A stretch of 64,000 nucleotides of DNA from Pseudomonas chlororaphis subsp. piscium (GCF_003850345.1 NZ_CP027707.1:434001-498000), one strand, 5' to 3'; shown: positions 27,112 through 37,478, counted from the first letter of the stretch. Numbers and translations: made by a program. Notes: generated from the letters alone by a model not told the origin.

Positions 27112-28575
27112 ATGTCCACGGCCAGCGATAGCTCCAAACCCCTGATCGAACGGCGGTCGATCAACTACATCCCCGAAACCGAACGCCACGGCAAACTCTA
27201 CAGCCAGTTCACCCTGTGGTTGGGGGCTAACCTGCAGATCACCGCCATCGTCACTGGCGCTCTGGCGGTGGTGCTGGGCGGTGATGTGTTCTGGTCGCTG
27301 ATCGGCCTGCTTATCGGTCAACTGCTGGGCGGCGGCGTGATGGCGTTGCACGCGGCACAAGGGCCCAAGCTCGGCCTGCCGCAGATGATCTCCAGCCGGG
27401 TCCAGTTCGGCGTCTATGGCGCGGCCATTCCGATCGTCCTGGTCTGCCTGATGTACCTGGGCTTCACCGCCACCGGTACCGTGCTTTCCGGCCAGGCGCT
27501 GGGCCAGCTGTTCGGGGTCAGCGACAGCGTCGGCATCCTGATCTTCGCCAGCGTCATCGTGCTGGTCACGGTGCTCGGCTACCGGGTGATCCATTTCATC
27601 GGTCGCGCCGCCAGCGTCATTGGCGTGATCGCCTTCGTTTACCTGTTCAGTCGCCTGATGAGCCAGACCGACATCGGCGCACTCCTGGAAATCCGCCACT
27701 TCAGCTGGAGCAGCTTCCTGCTCGCGGTGTCGCTCGCCGCGTCCTGGCAGATCGCTTTCGGCCCCTACGTGGCTGACTATTCGCGCTACCTGCCGAGCAA
27801 GACTTCCTCGGTGAAAACCTTCCTCGCCGCTGGCGCAGGCTCGGTGATCGGCGCGCAGGTGGCGATGATGCTCGGCGTGTTCGCCGCGGCCATGGCCGAC
27901 GGGCAGTTCGCCGGCCACGAAGTGGCCTACATCGTCGGCCTGGGCGGCAGCGGTGCCACCGCGGCGCTGCTGTACTTCAGCATCGCCTTCGGCAAGATCA
28001 CCATCTCGACGCTGAACTCCTACGGTAGCTTCATGTGCATCGCCACCATCATCAGTGGCTTCCGTGGCCACCTGGAAGTGACGCGCTTGCAGCGCCTGGT
28101 GTTCGTGCTGGTCATCGTCGGCACCGCGACCCTGATCGCCTTGCTCGGCCAGCACTCGTTCCTCGGTGCGTTCAAGTCTTTCATCCTCTTCCTGCTGGCC
28201 TTCTTCACCCCGTGGAGCGCGGTCAACCTGGTGGACTACTACTGCATCACCCGCGAGAACTATGACGTGCCGGCGCTGGCCGATCCGAACGGCCGCTACG
28301 GCCGCTGGAACATCCTCGGGATCAGCGTCTATGTGATCGGTGTGCTGGTGCAGCTGCCGTTCATCGGCACCAAGTTCTACACCGGCCCGCTGGTGGAAGC
28401 CCTGGGTGGTGTGGATATCTCCTGGATCGTCGGCCTGGTGGTTCCCGCGGCGCTGTATTACGTCTGCGCGAAGAAATGGCATGGCGCTGTACCCGATCGC
28501 CTGATCCTGCCGGTAGAGCAGGACTCGATCACAGAACAAAAGCTGAGTGGGGCAGGCCGCGCTACTGCGGTCTAG
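27112..28575 (+). CDS. hutTu: NCS1-family permease, probable urocanate transporter HutTu
   Basis: Membrane protein of 487 residues with about 12 predicted TM segments and the NCS1 (purine-cytosine permease) pattern: an N-terminal FTLWLGANLQ motif and WQIAFGPYVADYSRYLP near TM6. NCS1 proteins usually carry nucleobases or allantoin, but the gene between hutU and hutXWV corresponds by position and family to the urocanate uptake gene described in P. fluorescens SBW25. Substrate is inferred from context, not from a motif. The C-terminal 30 residues are soluble. Confidence 0.8.
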   Translation: MSTASDSSKPLIERRSINYIPETERHGKLYSQFTLWLGANLQITAIVTGALAVVLGGDVFWSLIGLLIGQLLGGGVMALHAAQGPKLGLPQMISSRVQFGVYGAAIPIVLVCLMYLGFTATGTVLSGQALGQLFGVSDSVGILIFASVIVLVTVLGYRVIHFIGRAASVIGVIAFVYLFSRLMSQTDIGALLEIRHFSWSSFLLAVSLAASWQIAFGPYVADYSRYLPSKTSSVKTFLAAGAGSVIGAQVAMMLGVFAAAMADGQFAGHEVAYIVGLGGSGATAALLYFSIAFGKITISTLNSYGSFMCIATIISGFRGHLEVTRLQRLVFVLVIVGTATLIALLGQHSFLGAFKSFILFLLAFFTPWSAVNLVDYYCITRENYDVPALADPNGRYGRWNILGISVYVIGVLVQLPFIGTKFYTGPLVEALGGVDISWIVGLVVPAALYYVCAKKWHGAVPDRLILPVEQDSITEQKLSGAGRATAV

Positions 28576-28649
28576 ACCTGATTGGACGTGGACGGGCTGG
28601 ATGCCTCTTAACTGCCGTAATCCATTTCAATGATTGGGAGCGTCACACA

Positions 28650-29618
28650 ATGAAAATGAATAAGACCCTGCTGACCACTTTGCTTTCCATGGGCCTGTTG
28701 GCCAGCGCCGGCGCTACCCAGGCGGCCGGCTGGTGCGAGTCCGGCAAACCGGTGAAATTCGCCGGCCTGAACTGGGAAAGCGGCATGTTGCTGACCGACG
28801 TGCTGCAAGTGGTCCTGGAGAAGGGCTACGGCTGCAAGACCGACAGCCTGCCAGGCAACTCCATCACCATGGAGAACGCCCTGAGCAGCAATGACATCCA
28901 GGTTTTCGCCGAGGAGTGGGTCGGCCGCAGCGAGGTCTGGAACAAGGCCGAGAAGGCCGGCAAGGTGGTCGGCGTCGGCGCTCCGGTGGTGGGCGCCATC
29001 GAAGGCTGGTACGTGCCGCGCTACGTGATCGAGGGCGATGCCAAGCGCAAGCTGGAAGCCAAGGCCCCGGACCTGAAGAACATCGCCGACCTGGGCAAGT
29101 ACGCCAGCGTATTCAAGGACCCGGAAGAACCGAGCAAAGGCCGTTTCTACAACTGCCCGGCCGGCTGGACCTGCGAGCTGGACAACAGCGAGATGCTGAA
29201 AAGCTACGGCCTGGAAAGCAGCTACACCAACTTCCGCCCAGGCACCGGCCCGGCGCTGGATGCCGCGGTGCTGTCGAGCTACAAGCGTGGCGAACCGATC
29301 CTGTTCTACTACTGGTCGCCAACCCCGCTGATGGGCCAGGTCGACCTGGTGAAGCTGGAAGAAAAACCGGGCGTGGACAAGAGCGTGACCATCAAGGTCG
29401 GCCTGTCCAAGACCTTCCACGAGGAAGCGCCTGAGCTGGTGGCCGTGCTGGAAAAGGTCAACCTGCCGATCGACCTGCTGAACCAGAACCTGGGCCGCAT
29501 GGCGAAGGAACGTATCGAGTCGCCGAAACTGGCGAAAATCTTTCTCAAGGAACATCCTGAAGTCTGGCACGCATGGGTGAGCGACGACGCAGCCAAGAAA
29601 ATCGACGCGGCCTTGTAG
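28650..29618 (+). CDS. hutX: ABC transporter substrate-binding protein HutX
   Basis: Periplasmic binding protein of 322 residues with signal peptide (about residues 1-25, cleavage after GATQA). It has the OpuAC/glycine-betaine-type fold (KFAGLNWESGMLLTDVLQVVLEKGYGCK), so the importer belongs to the quaternary-amine (QAT) family rather than the usual His family. In the hut setting it would bind histidine. ATG 28650 has GGGAG 10 bases upstream; the frame extends further upstream into the preceding gene but without a fitting start. A stem-loop follows at 29628. Confidence 0.88.
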   Translation: MKMNKTLLTTLLSMGLLASAGATQAAGWCESGKPVKFAGLNWESGMLLTDVLQVVLEKGYGCKTDSLPGNSITMENALSSNDIQVFAEEWVGRSEVWNKAEKAGKVVGVGAPVVGAIEGWYVPRYVIEGDAKRKLEAKAPDLKNIADLGKYASVFKDPEEPSKGRFYNCPAGWTCELDNSEMLKSYGLESSYTNFRPGTGPALDAAVLSSYKRGEPILFYYWSPTPLMGQVDLVKLEEKPGVDKSVTIKVGLSKTFHEEAPELVAVLEKVNLPIDLLNQNLGRMAKERIESPKLAKIFLKEHPEVWHAWVSDDAAKKIDAAL

Positions 29619-29627
29619 GTAGAGCCT

Positions 29628-29654
29628 TCCCGGCTGCCTGAGCGGTAGCCGGGA
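29628..29654 (+). other. Stem-loop after the binding-protein gene hutX
   Basis: TCCCGGCT and AGCCGGGA pair perfectly, extendable by GCC/GGT, 10 bp after the hutX stop and 35 bp before hutW. No T-run. Such hairpins in ABC operons usually keep the binding-protein message more abundant than the permease message. Confidence 0.6.
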
Positions 29655-29689
29655 GCTTCACCACAACCCACTTGATCGAGAGTCTCTTT

Positions 29690-30541
29690 ATGTTTCCTGA
29701 AAGCTTCACCTTTTCCATCGCCGACTGGGTCAACGGTTGGGTCGATTCGCTGGTGACCAACTACGGCGATGTGTTCCGCCACATCTCCGACACCCTGCTG
29801 TGGGCCATCGTCAACCTCGAAGGCCTGCTGCGCCTGGCGCCCTGGTGGCTGATGCTGGCGATCGTCGGCGGCATCGCCTGGCATTCGACCCGCAAGCTGG
29901 CGACCACCGCGGTGATCGTCGGCCTGCTGTTCCTGGTGGGTGCGGTCGGCCTGTGGGACAAGCTGATGCAGACCCTGGCGCTGATGCTGGTGGCGACCTT
30001 CATTTCGGTGCTGATCGGCATTCCCCTGGGCATCCTCTCGGCGCGCAGCAATCGCCTGCGTTCGGTGCTGATGCCGCTCTTGGACATCATGCAGACCATG
30101 CCGAGCTTCGTGTACCTGATCCCGGTGCTGATGCTGTTCGGCCTGGGCAAGGTGCCGGCGATCTTCGCCACCGTGATCTACGCCGCGCCGCCGCTGATCC
30201 GCCTGACCGACCTGGGTATTCGCCAGGTAGACGGCGAGGTCATGGAAGCGATCAACGCCTTCGGCGCCAACCGCTGGCAGCAACTGTTCGGCGTGCAACT
30301 GCCGCTGGCCCTGCCGAGCATCATGGCCGGGATCAACCAGACCACCATGATGGCCCTGTCGATGGTGGTGATCGCTTCGATGATCGGTGCCCGTGGCCTG
30401 GGCGAAGACGTGCTGGTGGGGATCCAGACCCTCAACGTCGGCCGTGGCCTGGAAGCCGGCCTGGCGATCGTGATTCTGGCCGTGGTCATCGACCGTATTA
30501 CCCAAGCCTATGGTCGTCCACGCCATGAGGTGAGCAAATGA
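29690..30541 (+). CDS. hutW: ABC transporter permease HutW
   Basis: Permease of 283 residues with six or seven TM segments and a BPD_transp_1 domain. The EAA loop is DGEVMEAINAFGANRWQQLFGVQLP at about residues 185-209 (given in part). It is homologous to OpuAB/ProW. ATG 29690 is chosen; a TTG at 29672 would add 6 residues. Its end overlaps hutV by ATGA, so the two are coupled. Confidence 0.9.
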   Translation: MFPESFTFSIADWVNGWVDSLVTNYGDVFRHISDTLLWAIVNLEGLLRLAPWWLMLAIVGGIAWHSTRKLATTAVIVGLLFLVGAVGLWDKLMQTLALMLVATFISVLIGIPLGILSARSNRLRSVLMPLLDIMQTMPSFVYLIPVLMLFGLGKVPAIFATVIYAAPPLIRLTDLGIRQVDGEVMEAINAFGANRWQQLFGVQLPLALPSIMAGINQTTMMALSMVVIASMIGARGLGEDVLVGIQTLNVGRGLEAGLAIVILAVVIDRITQAYGRPRHEVSK

Positions 30542-31368
30542 ACAACGCAACCGTAAGCAAGATCGAAGTCAAAAACGTCTTCAAGATTTTCGGCAACCGT
30601 TCGGCCGACGCACTGAACATGATTCGCCAGAACAAGACCAAGGACCAGGTGCTGGCCGAGACCGGCTGCGTGGTCGGGGTCAATGACCTGTCGCTGAGCA
30701 TCGGCACCGGCGAGATCTTCGTGATCATGGGCTTGTCCGGCTCCGGCAAGTCCACCTTGGTGCGCCACTTCAACCGCCTGATCGACCCGACCAGCGGCGC
30801 GATCCTGGTGGACGGCGTGGACATCCTGCAATACGACATGGAAGCCCTGCGCGAATTTCGTCGGCACAAGATCAGCATGGTGTTCCAGAGCTTCGGCCTG
30901 CTGCCGCACAAGACCGTGCTGGAAAACACCGCCTATGGCCTCAAGGTACGCGGCGAGAGCAAGGAAGTCTGCGCCGAACGCGCGCAGCACTGGATCAACA
31001 CCGTGGGGCTCAAGGGCTACGAGGCCAAGTACCCGCACCAGCTGTCCGGTGGCATGCGCCAGCGCGTCGGCCTGGCCCGCGCCCTGGCGGCGGACACCGA
31101 CATCATCCTGATGGACGAGGCCTTCAGTGCCCTCGACCCGCTGATCCGCGCCGAGATGCAGGACCAGTTGCTGGAGCTGCAAAAGACCCTGCACAAAACC
31201 ATCGTTTTCATTACCCACGACCTCGACGAGGCCGTGCGCATCGGCAACCGCATCGCGATCCTCAAGGACGGCCGGTTGATCCAGGTCGGCACGCCGAAAG
31301 AGATCCTGCATTCGCCGGCGGACGAGTACGTCGACCGCTTCGTGCAGCGGCGCGCGGCGGTGGTTTAA
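30538..31368 (+). CDS. hutV: ABC transporter ATP-binding protein HutV
   Basis: ATPase of 276 residues. Walker A GLSGSGKST lies at about residues 64-72, signature LSGGMRQRVGLARAL at about 168-182 and Walker B IILMDEAFSALD just after. The N-terminal KNVFKIFGN and the region between about residues 20 and 45 are typical of the ProV/OpuAA family, but it lacks the C-terminal CBS domains of longer members. It overlaps hutW by 4 bp. Confidence 0.93.
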   Translation: MNNATVSKIEVKNVFKIFGNRSADALNMIRQNKTKDQVLAETGCVVGVNDLSLSIGTGEIFVIMGLSGSGKSTLVRHFNRLIDPTSGAILVDGVDILQYDMEALREFRRHKISMVFQSFGLLPHKTVLENTAYGLKVRGESKEVCAERAQHWINTVGLKGYEAKYPHQLSGGMRQRVGLARALAADTDIILMDEAFSALDPLIRAEMQDQLLELQKTLHKTIVFITHDLDEAVRIGNRIAILKDGRLIQVGTPKEILHSPADEYVDRFVQRRAAVV

Positions 31369-31391
31369 AGGCTTGGGGCGGGCCTCTTCTC

Positions 31392-31415
31392 TGTAGGAGC
31401 GAGGCTTGCCCGCGA
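31392..31415 (+). repeat. Single REP (TGTAGGAGCG family)
   Basis: TGTAGGAGCGAGGCTTGCCC followed by GCGA, one half of the REP pairs seen at 18148, 45747, 47573 and 49673. It lies in the 98-bp gap between hutV and the first HutH paralogue. Confidence 0.8.
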
Positions 31416-31466
31416 AGGCGGCGGTAAAGCTGCATCAATGTTCAGGTTGTACCCGTGAGGTCGAAG

Positions 31467-32990
31467 ATGTCGCAGGCTGAAAAAATCGTTATCGCCGACG
31501 CCCCGTTGCGTTGGCAGGATGTGGTCGCCGTAGCCCGGCATGGCGCGCAGCTCGAGCTGTCGGCCCAGGCCTGGGCGCGTATCGAGAATGCCCAGGCCAT
31601 CGTCCAGCGCATCGTCGTCAGCGGCGAACGCGCCTATGGCATCAATACCGGTCTTGGCGCGCTGTGCAACGTTTCGCTGCAGGACGAACAGCTCAGCCAG
31701 CTGTCGCGCAACACCTTACTCAGCCATGCCTGTGGCGTGGGCGCGCCGCTGGCCGACGAGCAGACCCGGGCGATCATCTGCGCGGCTGTCGTCAACTACA
31801 GCCACGGCAAGTCCGGCCTGCATCGTCGGGTGGTCGAGGCGCTGCTGGCCCTGCTCAATCGCGGTATTACCCCGCAGGTGCCGTCCCAGGGCTCGGTGGG
31901 TTACCTGACCCACATGGCCCATATCAGCATCGCCTTGCTCGGTGTCGGCCAGGTCAGCTATCGCGGGCAGGTCGTATCGGCCGAGCAGGCGCTGGCGGCG
32001 GAAGGCCTGAAGCCGGTGCAACTGGGGGCCAAGGACGGTCTGTGCCTGGTCAACGGCACGCCGTGCATGACCGGCCTGAGCTGCCTGGCCCTGGCCGATG
32101 CCACACGCCTGCTGCAGTGGGCCGACGTGATCGGCGCCATGAGCTTCGAGGCCCAGCGCGGGCAGATCGCCGCGTTCGATGCCGAGATCATCGCGCTCAA
32201 GCCGCACCCGGGCATGCAGCAGGTCGGCATCAACCTGCGCGCCTTGCTCGACGGCAGCGAAGTGATTGCTACCAGCAAAGGCATCCGCACCCAGGATGCC
32301 CTGAGCATCCGTTCCATCCCGCAGGTTCACGGCGCCGCCCGTGATCAGTTGGCGCACGCGACGCAGCAGGTCGAAACCGAGCTTAACTCTGTCACCGATA
32401 ACCCGATGGTGCTGGGCACTCCGGACAACTACCGGGTGATGTCCCAGGCCAACCCCCACGGCCAGTCGGTGGCATTGGCGGCGGACTTGCTGGCGATCGC
32501 CATGGCCGAGATCGGCTCGATCGCCGAGCGGCGCCTGGATCGTTTGATCAACCCCCATGTCAGCGGTTTGCCGGCGTTCCTGGTGAGCAACCCCGGGGTC
32601 AACTCCGGAATGATGATCGTCCAGTACGTCGCTGCCTCGCTGTGCGCGGAAAACCGCCAGCTGGCGCAACCGGCGGTGCTCGACAACTACGTCACCTCCG
32701 GCCTGCAGGAAGACCACCTGAGCCTGGGCACCAACGCCGCGCTGAAGCTTTCCCGAGCGCTGGAAAACTGCACCCAGGTCCTCGCCATCGAATACCTGCT
32801 GGCGGCCCAGGCCTTCGAGTTTCTCAAGGAGCAGCGTTTCGGCGCCGGCACCGATGCGGCCTGGAAGCTGCTGCGCCAGCGGGTTCCGGCCTATGACCAG
32901 GATCGCTGGCTGGCCCCGGACATCGCCAGCGCGGCGGCGCTGCTCAAGGCTCCGGCCTTGCTGCAGGAGGTTTTACCGGGCGTGCACTGA
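31467..32990 (+). CDS. hutH1: HutH paralogue lacking the MIO triad (aromatic amino acid lyase family)
   Basis: Protein of 507 residues in the HAL/PAL family. Most active-site landmarks of histidase are present: YGINTGLG, LSHACGVG, VNGTPC, the Gln in RSIPQV, TDNPMV and QEDHLSLG. However, where histidase has [11 protein letters not shown], this protein has GSVG (142-145) followed directly by YLTHMAH. The alignment shows a clean loss of Ala-Ser-Gly, the tripeptide that cyclises to the MIO electrophile. It may be inactive as an ammonia-lyase or catalyse something else. ATG 31467 is chosen over the GTG at 31455. It is co-directional with, and 158 bp upstream of, the canonical hutH. Confidence 0.85.
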   Translation: MSQAEKIVIADAPLRWQDVVAVARHGAQLELSAQAWARIENAQAIVQRIVVSGERAYGINTGLGALCNVSLQDEQLSQLSRNTLLSHACGVGAPLADEQTRAIICAAVVNYSHGKSGLHRRVVEALLALLNRGITPQVPSQGSVGYLTHMAHISIALLGVGQVSYRGQVVSAEQALAAEGLKPVQLGAKDGLCLVNGTPCMTGLSCLALADATRLLQWADVIGAMSFEAQRGQIAAFDAEIIALKPHPGMQQVGINLRALLDGSEVIATSKGIRTQDALSIRSIPQVHGAARDQLAHATQQVETELNSVTDNPMVLGTPDNYRVMSQANPHGQSVALAADLLAIAMAEIGSIAERRLDRLINPHVSGLPAFLVSNPGVNSGMMIVQYVAASLCAENRQLAQPAVLDNYVTSGLQEDHLSLGTNAALKLSRALENCTQVLAIEYLLAAQAFEFLKEQRFGAGTDAAWKLLRQRVPAYDQDRWLAPDIASAAALLKAPALLQEVLPGVH

Positions 32991-33148
32991 GCCGCGCCCT
33001 GCAAGAACAGGATTTTCCAAGACAACGGTTTCCACGAAAAACCAGCGTGCCAAGGCGCCACTCGCTCACAAACGGCGGGCTGCGACGGACAACGGAAGCT
33101 TCCGGAGCGACTGGTAGTTAATAACAAACTCTCAAAAGGAGCATAAAT

Positions 33149-34681
33149 GTGACTGCGCTAAATCTGATTCCCGGCCAACTGACCCTGGCTCAACTGCGAG
33201 CCGTCTACCAACAGCCGGTAACCCTCAGCCTCGACAACAGCGCCACGGCGCAGATCGACGCCAGCGTCGCCTGTGTCGAGCAGATCCTCGCCGAGAACCG
33301 CACCGCCTATGGCATCAACACCGGTTTCGGCCTGCTGGCCTCGACCCGCATCGCCAGCGCAGACCTGGAAAACCTCCAGCGCTCCCTGGTGCTGTCCCAT
33401 GCTGCCGGTGTCGGCGTGCCGATCGACGACGCCCTGGTGCGCCTGATCATGGTGCTCAAGGTCAACAGTCTGAGCCGTGGTTTCTCCGGTATCCGCCGCC
33501 AGGTGATCGACGCGCTGATCACCCTGATCAACGCCGAGGTCTATCCGCATATCCCGCTCAAGGGCTCGGTGGGCGCTTCCGGCGACCTCGCGCCGCTGGC
33601 CCATATGTCCCTGGTGCTGCTGGGTGAAGGCAAGGCCCGTTACAAAGGCCAATGGCTGAACGCCACCGAAGCCCTGAGCGTGGCCGGTCTCAAGCCGCTG
33701 ACCCTGGCGGCCAAGGAAGGCCTGGCGCTGCTCAACGGCACCCAGGTTTCCACCGCTTTTGCCCTGCGCGGCCTGTTCGAGGGCGAAGACCTGTTCGCCG
33801 GCGCCCTGGCCTGTGGCGGCCTGACTGTCGAGGCGGTGCTGGGCTCGCGTTCGCCGTTCGATGCGCGGATTCATGCCGCCCGTGGCCAGAAAGGCCAGAT
33901 CGACACCGCCGCGGCTTACCGCGACCTGCTGGGCGACAGCAGTGAAGTCTCCAAGTCGCACCAGAACTGCGACAAGGTGCAGGACCCGTACTCCCTGCGC
34001 TGCCAGCCACAGGTCATGGGCGCCTGCCTGACCCAATTCCGCCAGGCGGCCGAGGTGCTGGTGGTCGAAGCCAACGCCGTGTCGGACAACCCGCTGGTGT
34101 TTGCCGCCGAGGGCGATGTGATCTCCGGCGGTAACTTCCACGCCGAACCGGTGGCCATGGCTGCCGACAATATCGCCCTGGGGATCGCGGAAATCGGCTC
34201 CCTGAGCGAGCGCCGCATCTCGCTGATGATGGACAAGCACATGTCCCAGCTGCCGCCGTTCCTGGTGGCCAATGGCGGGGTCAACTCCGGCTTCATGATC
34301 GCCCAGGTGACGGCCGCGGCACTGGCCAGCGAAAACAAGGCGCTGGCCCACCCGCACTCGGTGGATAGCCTGCCGACTTCCGCCAACCAGGAAGACCATG
34401 TGTCCATGGCGCCCGCCGCTGGCAAGCGCCTGTGGGAAATGGCCGAAAACACCCGTGGCATCCTCGCCGTGGAATGGCTGGCGGCCTGCCAGGGCCTGGA
34501 CCTGCGCGACGGCCTGAAGACTTCGACCAAGCTGGAAAAGGCCCGCGCTACCCTGCGCAGCAAAGTGCCGTACTACGAGAAGGACCGCTTCTTCGCCCCG
34601 GACATCAACGCTGCGAGCGAGTTGCTGGCGTCCCGCTGCCTGAACGAGCTGCTGCCGGCCAAGTTGCTGCCGAGCCTGTAA
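33149..34681 (+). CDS. hutH: Histidine ammonia-lyase HutH
   Basis: Canonical histidase of 510 residues. It deaminates L-histidine to trans-urocanate, the first pathway step. Ala143-Ser144-Gly145 in [11 protein letters not shown] forms the MIO cofactor. YGINTGFG, the HAAGVG region, LLNGTQ and QEDHVSMAP complete the active site. GTG 33149 has an AAAGGAG ribosome-binding site 8 bases upstream; note that an ATG two bases earlier is followed at once by TGA. A diverged REPIN follows the stop. Confidence 0.97.
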   Translation: MTALNLIPGQLTLAQLRAVYQQPVTLSLDNSATAQIDASVACVEQILAENRTAYGINTGFGLLASTRIASADLENLQRSLVLSHAAGVGVPIDDALVRLIMVLKVNSLSRGFSGIRRQVIDALITLINAEVYPHIPLKGSVGASGDLAPLAHMSLVLLGEGKARYKGQWLNATEALSVAGLKPLTLAAKEGLALLNGTQVSTAFALRGLFEGEDLFAGALACGGLTVEAVLGSRSPFDARIHAARGQKGQIDTAAAYRDLLGDSSEVSKSHQNCDKVQDPYSLRCQPQVMGACLTQFRQAAEVLVVEANAVSDNPLVFAAEGDVISGGNFHAEPVAMAADNIALGIAEIGSLSERRISLMMDKHMSQLPPFLVANGGVNSGFMIAQVTAAALASENKALAHPHSVDSLPTSANQEDHVSMAPAAGKRLWEMAENTRGILAVEWLAACQGLDLRDGLKTSTKLEKARATLRSKVPYYEKDRFFAPDINAASELLASRCLNELLPAKLLPSL

Positions 34682-34690
34682 CCCCATGCC

Positions 34691-34792
34691 CGTAGCCGCT
34701 GCTGAGGTACGAAGCTGCGAAGCGGTCCGCAGGACCGCCGTCGGGGGCTGCTGCGCAGCCCATCGCAGCCTCGTGCATCGGCATCGGCTACG
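34691..34792. repeat. Diverged REPIN, TGTAGCCGCTGCC family
   Basis: Ends CGTAGCCGCTGCT and ATCGGCATCGGCTACG are imperfectly inverted over 102 bp, with internal hairpins. It is the most decayed of the four long copies. It lies between hutH and the histidine permease gene. Confidence 0.65.
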
Positions 34793-34835
34793 GGTGGTTT
34801 GGGTTTTCTCCGATAAAAATAATTAGGAACGAGAA

Positions 34836-36245
34836 ATGCAACAGCAAGCTCAAGGATTGAAACGCGGGCTGTCCGCCCGACATATTCGCTTCATGGCGCT
34901 GGGGTCGGCGATCGGCACCGGGCTGTTCTATGGTTCTGCCTCGGCCATCCAGATGGCTGGTCCCGCGGTCCTCCTGGCCTACCTGATCGGTGGCGCCGCG
35001 GTGTTCATGGTGATGCGCGCGCTGGGCGAGATGGCCGTGCGCAACCCGGTGTCCGGCTCCTTTGGCCAATACGCCAGCACCTACCTGGGGCCGATGGCGG
35101 GTTTCCTGCTGGGCTGGACCTATGCCTTCGAGATGGTCATCGTCGGCCTGGCCGATGTCACGGCCTTCGGCATCTATATGGGCTTCTGGTACCCGGACGT
35201 GCCGCGCTGGATCTGGGTACTCGGCATCGTTTCGCTGATCGGCGGGTTGAACCTGTGTAACGTCAAGGTATTTGGCGAGATGGAATTCTGGCTGTCGCTG
35301 CTCAAGGTCGGCGCCATCGTTGCCATGATTCTTGGCGGTTTCGGCATCATGCTGTTCGGTATCGGCAGCTCATCGGCTTCGGCGGTCACCGGCATCAGCA
35401 ACCTCTGGGAGCACGGCGGTTTCATGCCTAACGGTGTCGGTGGCCTGATCGCCTCGTTCGCGGTGGTGATGTTCGCTTTCGGTGGTATTGAAATCATTGG
35501 CGTCACCGCGGGTGAAGCCCGGGATCCGGAACGTGTTCTGCCCAAGGCGATCAACGCGGTGCCGCTGCGCATCCTGCTGTTCTACGTACTGACCCTGTTC
35601 GTCTTGATGGCTATCTTCCCTTGGCAGCAGATCGGCAGCCAGGGCAGCCCGTTCGTGCAGATTTTCGCCAACCTGGGGATCGGCTCGGCAGCGACCATCC
35701 TCAATATCGTGGTGATCTCGGCGGCAGTCTCGGCGATCAACAGCGATATCTTCGGTGCCGGTCGCATGATGTACGGCCTGGCCCAGCAAGGGCATGCGCC
35801 GAAGGGCTTCGCCCAGCTGTCACGTTACGGCGTGCCGTGGATGACCGTGGTGGTCATGAGCATTGCCTTGCTGCTGGGGGTATTGCTGAACTACCTGATT
35901 CCGGAGAACGTTTTCCTGCTGATCGCCTCGATCGCGACCTTTGCCACGGTCTGGGTCTGGCTGATGATTCTCTTCACCCAGGTGGCCATGCGTCGCTCCA
36001 TGACGGCTGAGCAGGTGGCACAGCTGAAATTCCCGGTTCCGTTCTGGCCTTACGCACCGATGGCGGCGATTGCCTTCATGCTGTTTATCTTCGGTGTGCT
36101 GGGCTACTTCCCGGACACCCAGGCGGCGCTGATCGTCGGCGTGGTGTGGATCGCTCTGCTGGTGCTGGCGTACCTGATCTGGGTCAAGCCCGCTGCCGGG
36201 CAGGCCGCGCTGGTCAATCGCGATCCTTCTTTTTCTCATCGATAA
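34836..36245 (+). CDS. hutT: Amino acid permease, probable histidine transporter HutTh
   Basis: APC-superfamily (AAT family) permease of 469 residues with 12 predicted TM segments. The N-terminal [24 protein letters not shown] is the conserved substrate region of TM1 (cited in part: [11 protein letters not shown]), and [14 protein letters not shown] lies in TM6. Such ProY/HutT proteins import histidine or proline; the position between hutH and hutI argues for histidine. It begins 154 bp after hutH and ends 17 bp before hutI. Confidence 0.88.
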   Translation: MQQQAQGLKRGLSARHIRFMALGSAIGTGLFYGSASAIQMAGPAVLLAYLIGGAAVFMVMRALGEMAVRNPVSGSFGQYASTYLGPMAGFLLGWTYAFEMVIVGLADVTAFGIYMGFWYPDVPRWIWVLGIVSLIGGLNLCNVKVFGEMEFWLSLLKVGAIVAMILGGFGIMLFGIGSSSASAVTGISNLWEHGGFMPNGVGGLIASFAVVMFAFGGIEIIGVTAGEARDPERVLPKAINAVPLRILLFYVLTLFVLMAIFPWQQIGSQGSPFVQIFANLGIGSAATILNIVVISAAVSAINSDIFGAGRMMYGLAQQGHAPKGFAQLSRYGVPWMTVVVMSIALLLGVLLNYLIPENVFLLIASIATFATVWVWLMILFTQVAMRRSMTAEQVAQLKFPVPFWPYAPMAAIAFMLFIFGVLGYFPDTQAALIVGVVWIALLVLAYLIWVKPAAGQAALVNRDPSFSHR

Positions 36246-36262
36246 CCTAATGGAGCCCCAGG

Positions 36263-37468
36263 ATGAAAACTCTCTGGCAACACTGCCACGTTGCAAGCAT
36301 GGCGCAAGGCACTTACTCGATTATCGAGGATGCCGCCATCGTGACGTCAGGAGCGCTCATAGAGTGGATCGGCCCGCGCGACCAGGTCCCGGCCGGCGAC
36401 TATGTCGAGCGGCATGACCTGGCGGGGGCCTGGGTTACCCCGGGCCTGATCGACTGCCACACCCATACGGTGTTCGGCGGCAACCGCAGCGGCGAATTCG
36501 AGCAACGCCTGCAAGGGGTGAGCTACGCCGAAATCGCCGCGGCCGGTGGCGGTATCGCCAGCACCGTGCGGGCGACCCGCGCGGCGAGCGAGGACGAACT
36601 GTTCGACAGCGCCCGCAAGCGTTTGCAAAGCCTGCTGCGCGACGGCGTGACCAGCGTCGAGATCAAGTCCGGCTACGGCCTGGACCTGGCCAGCGAGCGC
36701 AAGATCCTGCGGGTGATCCGGCGCCTGGGCGCCGAGCTGCCGGTCAGCGTGCGCAGCACCTGCCTGGCGGCCCACGCCTTGCCACCGGAATACGCCGAGC
36801 GTTCGGACGACTATATCGAGCACATCTGCGCCGAAATGCTCCCGGCCCTGGCGGCCGAGGGTCTGGTGGATGCGGTGGATGCATTCTGCGAATACCTGGC
36901 GTTCTCGCCGGAGCAGGTGGAGCGGGTGTTCATCGCCGCGCAGAAGCTCGGCTTGCCGGTGAAGTTGCATGCCGAGCAACTGTCGTCGCTGCATGGCTCC
37001 AGCCTGGCGGCGTGTTATCACGCGCTGTCGGCCGACCACCTGGAGTTCATGACCGAGGAAGACGCCATCGCCATGGCCGAGGCCGGCACAGTCGCCGTGC
37101 TGTTGCCGGGCGCGTTCTATTTCCTGCGCGAAACCCAGCTGCCGCCGATGGACGCGCTGCGCAAGCACGGGGTGAAAATCGCCGTGGCCAGCGACCTCAA
37201 CCCCGGCACCTCGCCGGCGCTGTCCCTGCGCCTGATGCTGAACATGGCTTGCACCTGTTTCCGCATGACCCCGGAAGAAGCCCTGGCCGGCGTGACCCTG
37301 CATGCGGCCACCGCGCTGGGCATGGAGCGGACCCACGGTTCGCTGGAGGCGGGCAAGGTGGCGGACTTCGTTGCCTGGCAGATCGATCGTCCCGCCGACC
37401 TGGCCTATTGGCTGGGCGGCGACCTGGAAAAACGCGTCGTGCGCCACGGCGTTGAAGTGGATTTATAG
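36263..37468 (+). CDS. hutI: Imidazolonepropionase HutI
   Basis: Amidohydrolase of 401 residues. It hydrolyses 4-imidazolone-5-propionate to N-formimino-L-glutamate, third step of the pathway. Metal ligands are in [11 protein letters not shown] (HxH at about residues 69-71), KLHAEQLSS (about residue 236) and the Asp of ASDLNPGTS (about 311). Family length is about 400. It has an AGG-containing ribosome-binding site (CCCAGGATG) and is followed 10 bp later by hutG. Confidence 0.97.
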   Translation: MKTLWQHCHVASMAQGTYSIIEDAAIVTSGALIEWIGPRDQVPAGDYVERHDLAGAWVTPGLIDCHTHTVFGGNRSGEFEQRLQGVSYAEIAAAGGGIASTVRATRAASEDELFDSARKRLQSLLRDGVTSVEIKSGYGLDLASERKILRVIRRLGAELPVSVRSTCLAAHALPPEYAERSDDYIEHICAEMLPALAAEGLVDAVDAFCEYLAFSPEQVERVFIAAQKLGLPVKLHAEQLSSLHGSSLAACYHALSADHLEFMTEEDAIAMAEAGTVAVLLPGAFYFLRETQLPPMDALRKHGVKIAVASDLNPGTSPALSLRLMLNMACTCFRMTPEEALAGVTLHAATALGMERTHGSLEAGKVADFVAWQIDRPADLAYWLGGDLEKRVVRHGVEVDL

Positions 37469-37478
37469 GAGAAGGGTT

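Noticed and set aside
31467..32990. HutH paralogue as a pseudogene
   Set aside because: The frame is full length, other catalytic blocks are kept, and the missing triplet block is in frame, so decay is not shown.
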